Shown in pieces: positions 6,339-7,476 of a stretch of 7,476 nucleotides of DNA. The stretch covers positions 1 to 7,476 of the forward strand of contig JAKABL010000032.1 of NCBI GenBank assembly GCA_021801885.1. Reading direction: 5' to 3'. The stretch is from a bacterium. GTDB lineage: Bacteria > Patescibacteriota > Minisyncoccia > UBA6257 > 2-01-FULL-56-20. Both the position numbers and the translations under genes were made by a program. The notes beneath the pieces were generated by a model. The model saw nothing but the letters and a program-made list of their open reading frames with translations, searched no databases and had not been told where the DNA came from. The first letter of the stretch is position 1. The number at the start of each line of letters is the position of its first letter.

Positions 6339-6734
6339 ATGAAGAAAGCGATCAATTTTCTGAAAACGGCCGGTCCTACGGCGATTTCCTTCGTCGTGCC
6401 GGCGCTTGCATTCGCGCAGGGAATCCAGCCCCCCGCTCCGGCGACGGGCGCGGGTAACATCCCCACGGCGAACATCGTGAGCCTCCAGTCGATCCTGAAC
6501 GATCTCTGCATCGTCTTCGCCTGGATGTTCTACTTCCTGATCGTGGTGGCGGTCATCATGGTCGTGGTGGCGGCGTTCAAATACCTTACCGCCGGAGGCG
6601 ATCCGGAGAAGGTGAAGAGCGCAGGGGCAACCCTTATGTACGCCGCGGTTGCGATCGGGGTGGCGCTTCTCGCGAAGGCCGTTCCGCTCATCGTCGGCAA
6701 CTTCCTTGGTGCCGGTACGGTGACCTCCTGCTAA
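6339..6734 (+). CDS. VirB2/TrbC-like two-helix pilin ending in a terminal cysteine
   Basis: The 131-residue product has a signal peptide (1-26, predicted cleavage AFA|QG) and a Pro/Ala/Gly-rich mature N-terminus (27-45). Two hydrophobic helices lie at about 57-83 and 98-123. The loop TAGGDPEKVKSAGATL (84-99) keeps the GDPEK motif but lacks the ARK of its neighbours. C57 sits at the start of helix one and C131 is the very last residue; both are predicted outside and may pair, as in the pilin at 5822. It is the last gene of the cluster and is followed by a strong terminator. The ATG at 6339 is supported by the signal peptide. The nearest purine-rich stretch, AAAGG at 6315-6319, is 19 bases away and too far to act as a ribosome-binding site. 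Confidence 0.85.
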   Translation: MKKAINFLKTAGPTAISFVVPALAFAQGIQPPAPATGAGNIPTANIVSLQSILNDLCIVFAWMFYFLIVVAVIMVVVAAFKYLTAGGDPEKVKSAGATLMYAAVAIGVALLAKAVPLIVGNFLGAGTVTSC

Positions 6735-6756
6735 TCATCGATTGATTGGCGACGGG

Positions 6757-6787
6757 AAAAAGAGCCGCATTGCTGCGGCTCTTTTTT
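6757..6787 (+). terminator. intrinsic terminator of the pilin cluster, potentially bidirectional
   Basis: AGAGCCGCA (6761-6769) pairs perfectly with TGCGGCTCT (6774-6782) around a TTGC loop. Six T residues (6782-6787) follow on the plus strand. Four further A residues at 6757-6760 extend the stem on paper and give the minus strand a U-tract as well, so it could stop both transcripts. It lies 22 bases after the last pilin stop. Confidence 0.9.
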
Positions 6788-6817
6788 GTTCCATGCGAAG
6801 TCTGCGTGCGCTGCGAT

Positions 6818-6853
6818 AAAAAAATCCCGGCATGCGCATATGCGCTGCCGGGA
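6818..6853 (-). terminator. intrinsic terminator of the minus-strand gene
   Basis: TCCCGGCA (6825-6832) pairs with TGCCGGGA (6846-6853). The inner arms GCGC (6834-6837) and GCGC (6842-6845) extend the stem, with one bulged T at 6833. Seven A residues at 6818-6824 become a U-tract on the minus strand. The hairpin begins 6 bases beyond the stop codon of the minus-strand gene (6860-6862), the expected position. Confidence 0.88.
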
Positions 6854-6859
6854 AGATAT

Positions 6860-7476
6860 TCATCCTTGGATGGGGAACTTTCCCACGAAGCTCCCCGGAA
6901 TGCCCGGGACGAATCCCGAGTTTCCCCAGTCGTAGGGGATGACGACGAGCACGCTCGTCGCATCCCCTTCGCTTTGATCCCTAAACTTCAATGAGAAGTT
7001 TGTGGGATTGAGCGTGTTCCGGGGAGGGTAGAGCCAGGCTTGCCAGTCCGTGCCGAACTGGACATTGCCTCGGTACAGGGGCTGCTGGTTGCCCAGATCG
7101 TCCTGCACCGTGCCATTGTTGTCCACTTCGAGGACCCCGATCTTATGACCGAGGTTCACGAATTGGCCCTGGCATGTGATCCAGGTCTCGGAAGACCTTT
7201 TACAACACGCACTGAAGGCCAGATCGCCGTTGTCGGGACTGCGATAGCGTTCGCAGTCCCGACCCATCGGTTGCGGTGCGGCATAATACGAACGCGCAGT
7301 ATTCGCCGCGCTCCCGGGGCCTTCTGCCTCACTTGTCTGCGCATCCTGGGCAACCTGCCCAGGGGACGAAGATTTTTGCGAGGGTGCGGCGGGGGTGGCG
7401 GCGACCATGCTCACCGACAAAAATTTCTGCTTTGTCGGGGTTGATGTCGCTGCCGGTGCTGCGGCGGCAGTGGTTG
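6860..7476 (-). CDS. unknown protein with Ala/Pro/Ser-rich linker and four-cysteine C-terminal domain (5' end outside window)
   Basis: The frame is open from the right window edge to the TGA at 6860-6862, so the start is probably outside. A TTG codon at 7420 is in frame, but the residues before it continue the same low-complexity composition (Ala, Thr, Pro, Lys) and no start signal is evident. Reading from 7420, about 50 residues are Ala/Ser/Pro/Gln-rich and look like a disordered linker. A compact region then starts near 7270. It has cysteines at codons 7255, 7207, 7204 and 7174, aromatic and beta-like segments (TDWQAWLYPP, SVLVVIPYDW) and a Gly/Pro-rich end (FVPGIPGSFVGKFP). I recognise no family. 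Cysteines and linker suggest an exported or surface protein, but the signal region is not visible. It converges on the pilin cluster and is a separate transcription unit. The overlapping plus-strand frame (7040-7444) reads Arg/Cys/His-rich and looks like a shadow. Confidence 0.72.
   Translation of the reverse strand, partial: TTAAAAPAATSTPTKQKFLSVSMVAATPAAPSQKSSSPGQVAQDAQTSEAEGPGSAANTARSYYAAPQPMGRDCERYRSPDNGDLAFSACCKRSSETWITCQGQFVNLGHKIGVLEVDNNGTVQDDLGNQQPLYRGNVQFGTDWQAWLYPPRNTLNPTNFSLKFRDQSEGDATSVLVVIPYDWGNSGFVPGIPGSFVGKFPIQG

Noticed and set aside
3145..6734. Type IV pilins (PilA-like) as the identity of the small pilin genes
   Set aside because: None has the G|FTLxE prepilin leader; all have a Sec-type signal peptide, two helices and a GDP/GNP loop, which fits VirB2/TrbC-like pilins instead.
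7040..7444. Plus-strand open frame opposite the right-edge gene
   Set aside because: Arg/Cys/Gly-rich translation without a terminator; the minus-strand frame has a well-placed intrinsic terminator and domain-like composition.

Overview
The window is GC-rich, gene-dense bacterial DNA using the standard code (TGA is used as a stop several times). The best guess at the source is a Patescibacteria/CPR bacterium, Parcubacteria-like. This is inferred from the cluster of small two-helix VirB2/TrbC-like pilins, the membrane-anchored solute-binding protein beside them, the short leaders and the lack of Shine-Dalgarno sequences. No rRNA or other phylogenetic marker is present except a partial gyrA, so the placement is not proven.

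Layout. 1-1743 is the 3' two thirds of gyrA (the end of the breakage-reunion domain and the whole DNA-wrapping C-terminal domain with its GyrA box). A 76-bp gap follows. Then comes a same-strand cluster of seven genes: a membrane-anchored family 1 extracellular solute-binding protein (1820-3136), a pilin with a long ectodomain (3145-3771), a pilin fused to a lysozyme/lytic-transglycosylase-like domain (3774-4742), an unknown single-pass anchored protein (4767-5336), and three short pilins (5338-5748, 5822-6235, 6339-6734). The cluster ends at a strong hairpin terminator (6757-6787). A convergent minus-strand gene, cut by the right edge, ends at 6860 with its own hairpin terminator (6818-6853).

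How the genes may work together. All five pilins have a signal peptide, two hydrophobic helices and a short cytoplasmic loop with a GNP/GDP/DDT-type motif, as in conjugative/T4SS pilins. In T4SS, VirB1 (murein hydrolase) and VirB2 (pilin) work together. Here the second pilin carries a VirB1-like domain at its C-terminus, and the predicted topology puts that domain outside the membrane, where it could cut peptidoglycan. The locus therefore looks like the structural part of an envelope-spanning pilus or secretion apparatus, perhaps used for attachment or uptake in a host-associated cell. No ATPase, VirB6/8/9/10 homologue or relaxase is visible in the window.

No intergenic stretch exceeds about 125 bases, and no tRNA, rRNA, CRISPR or insertion sequence was seen.
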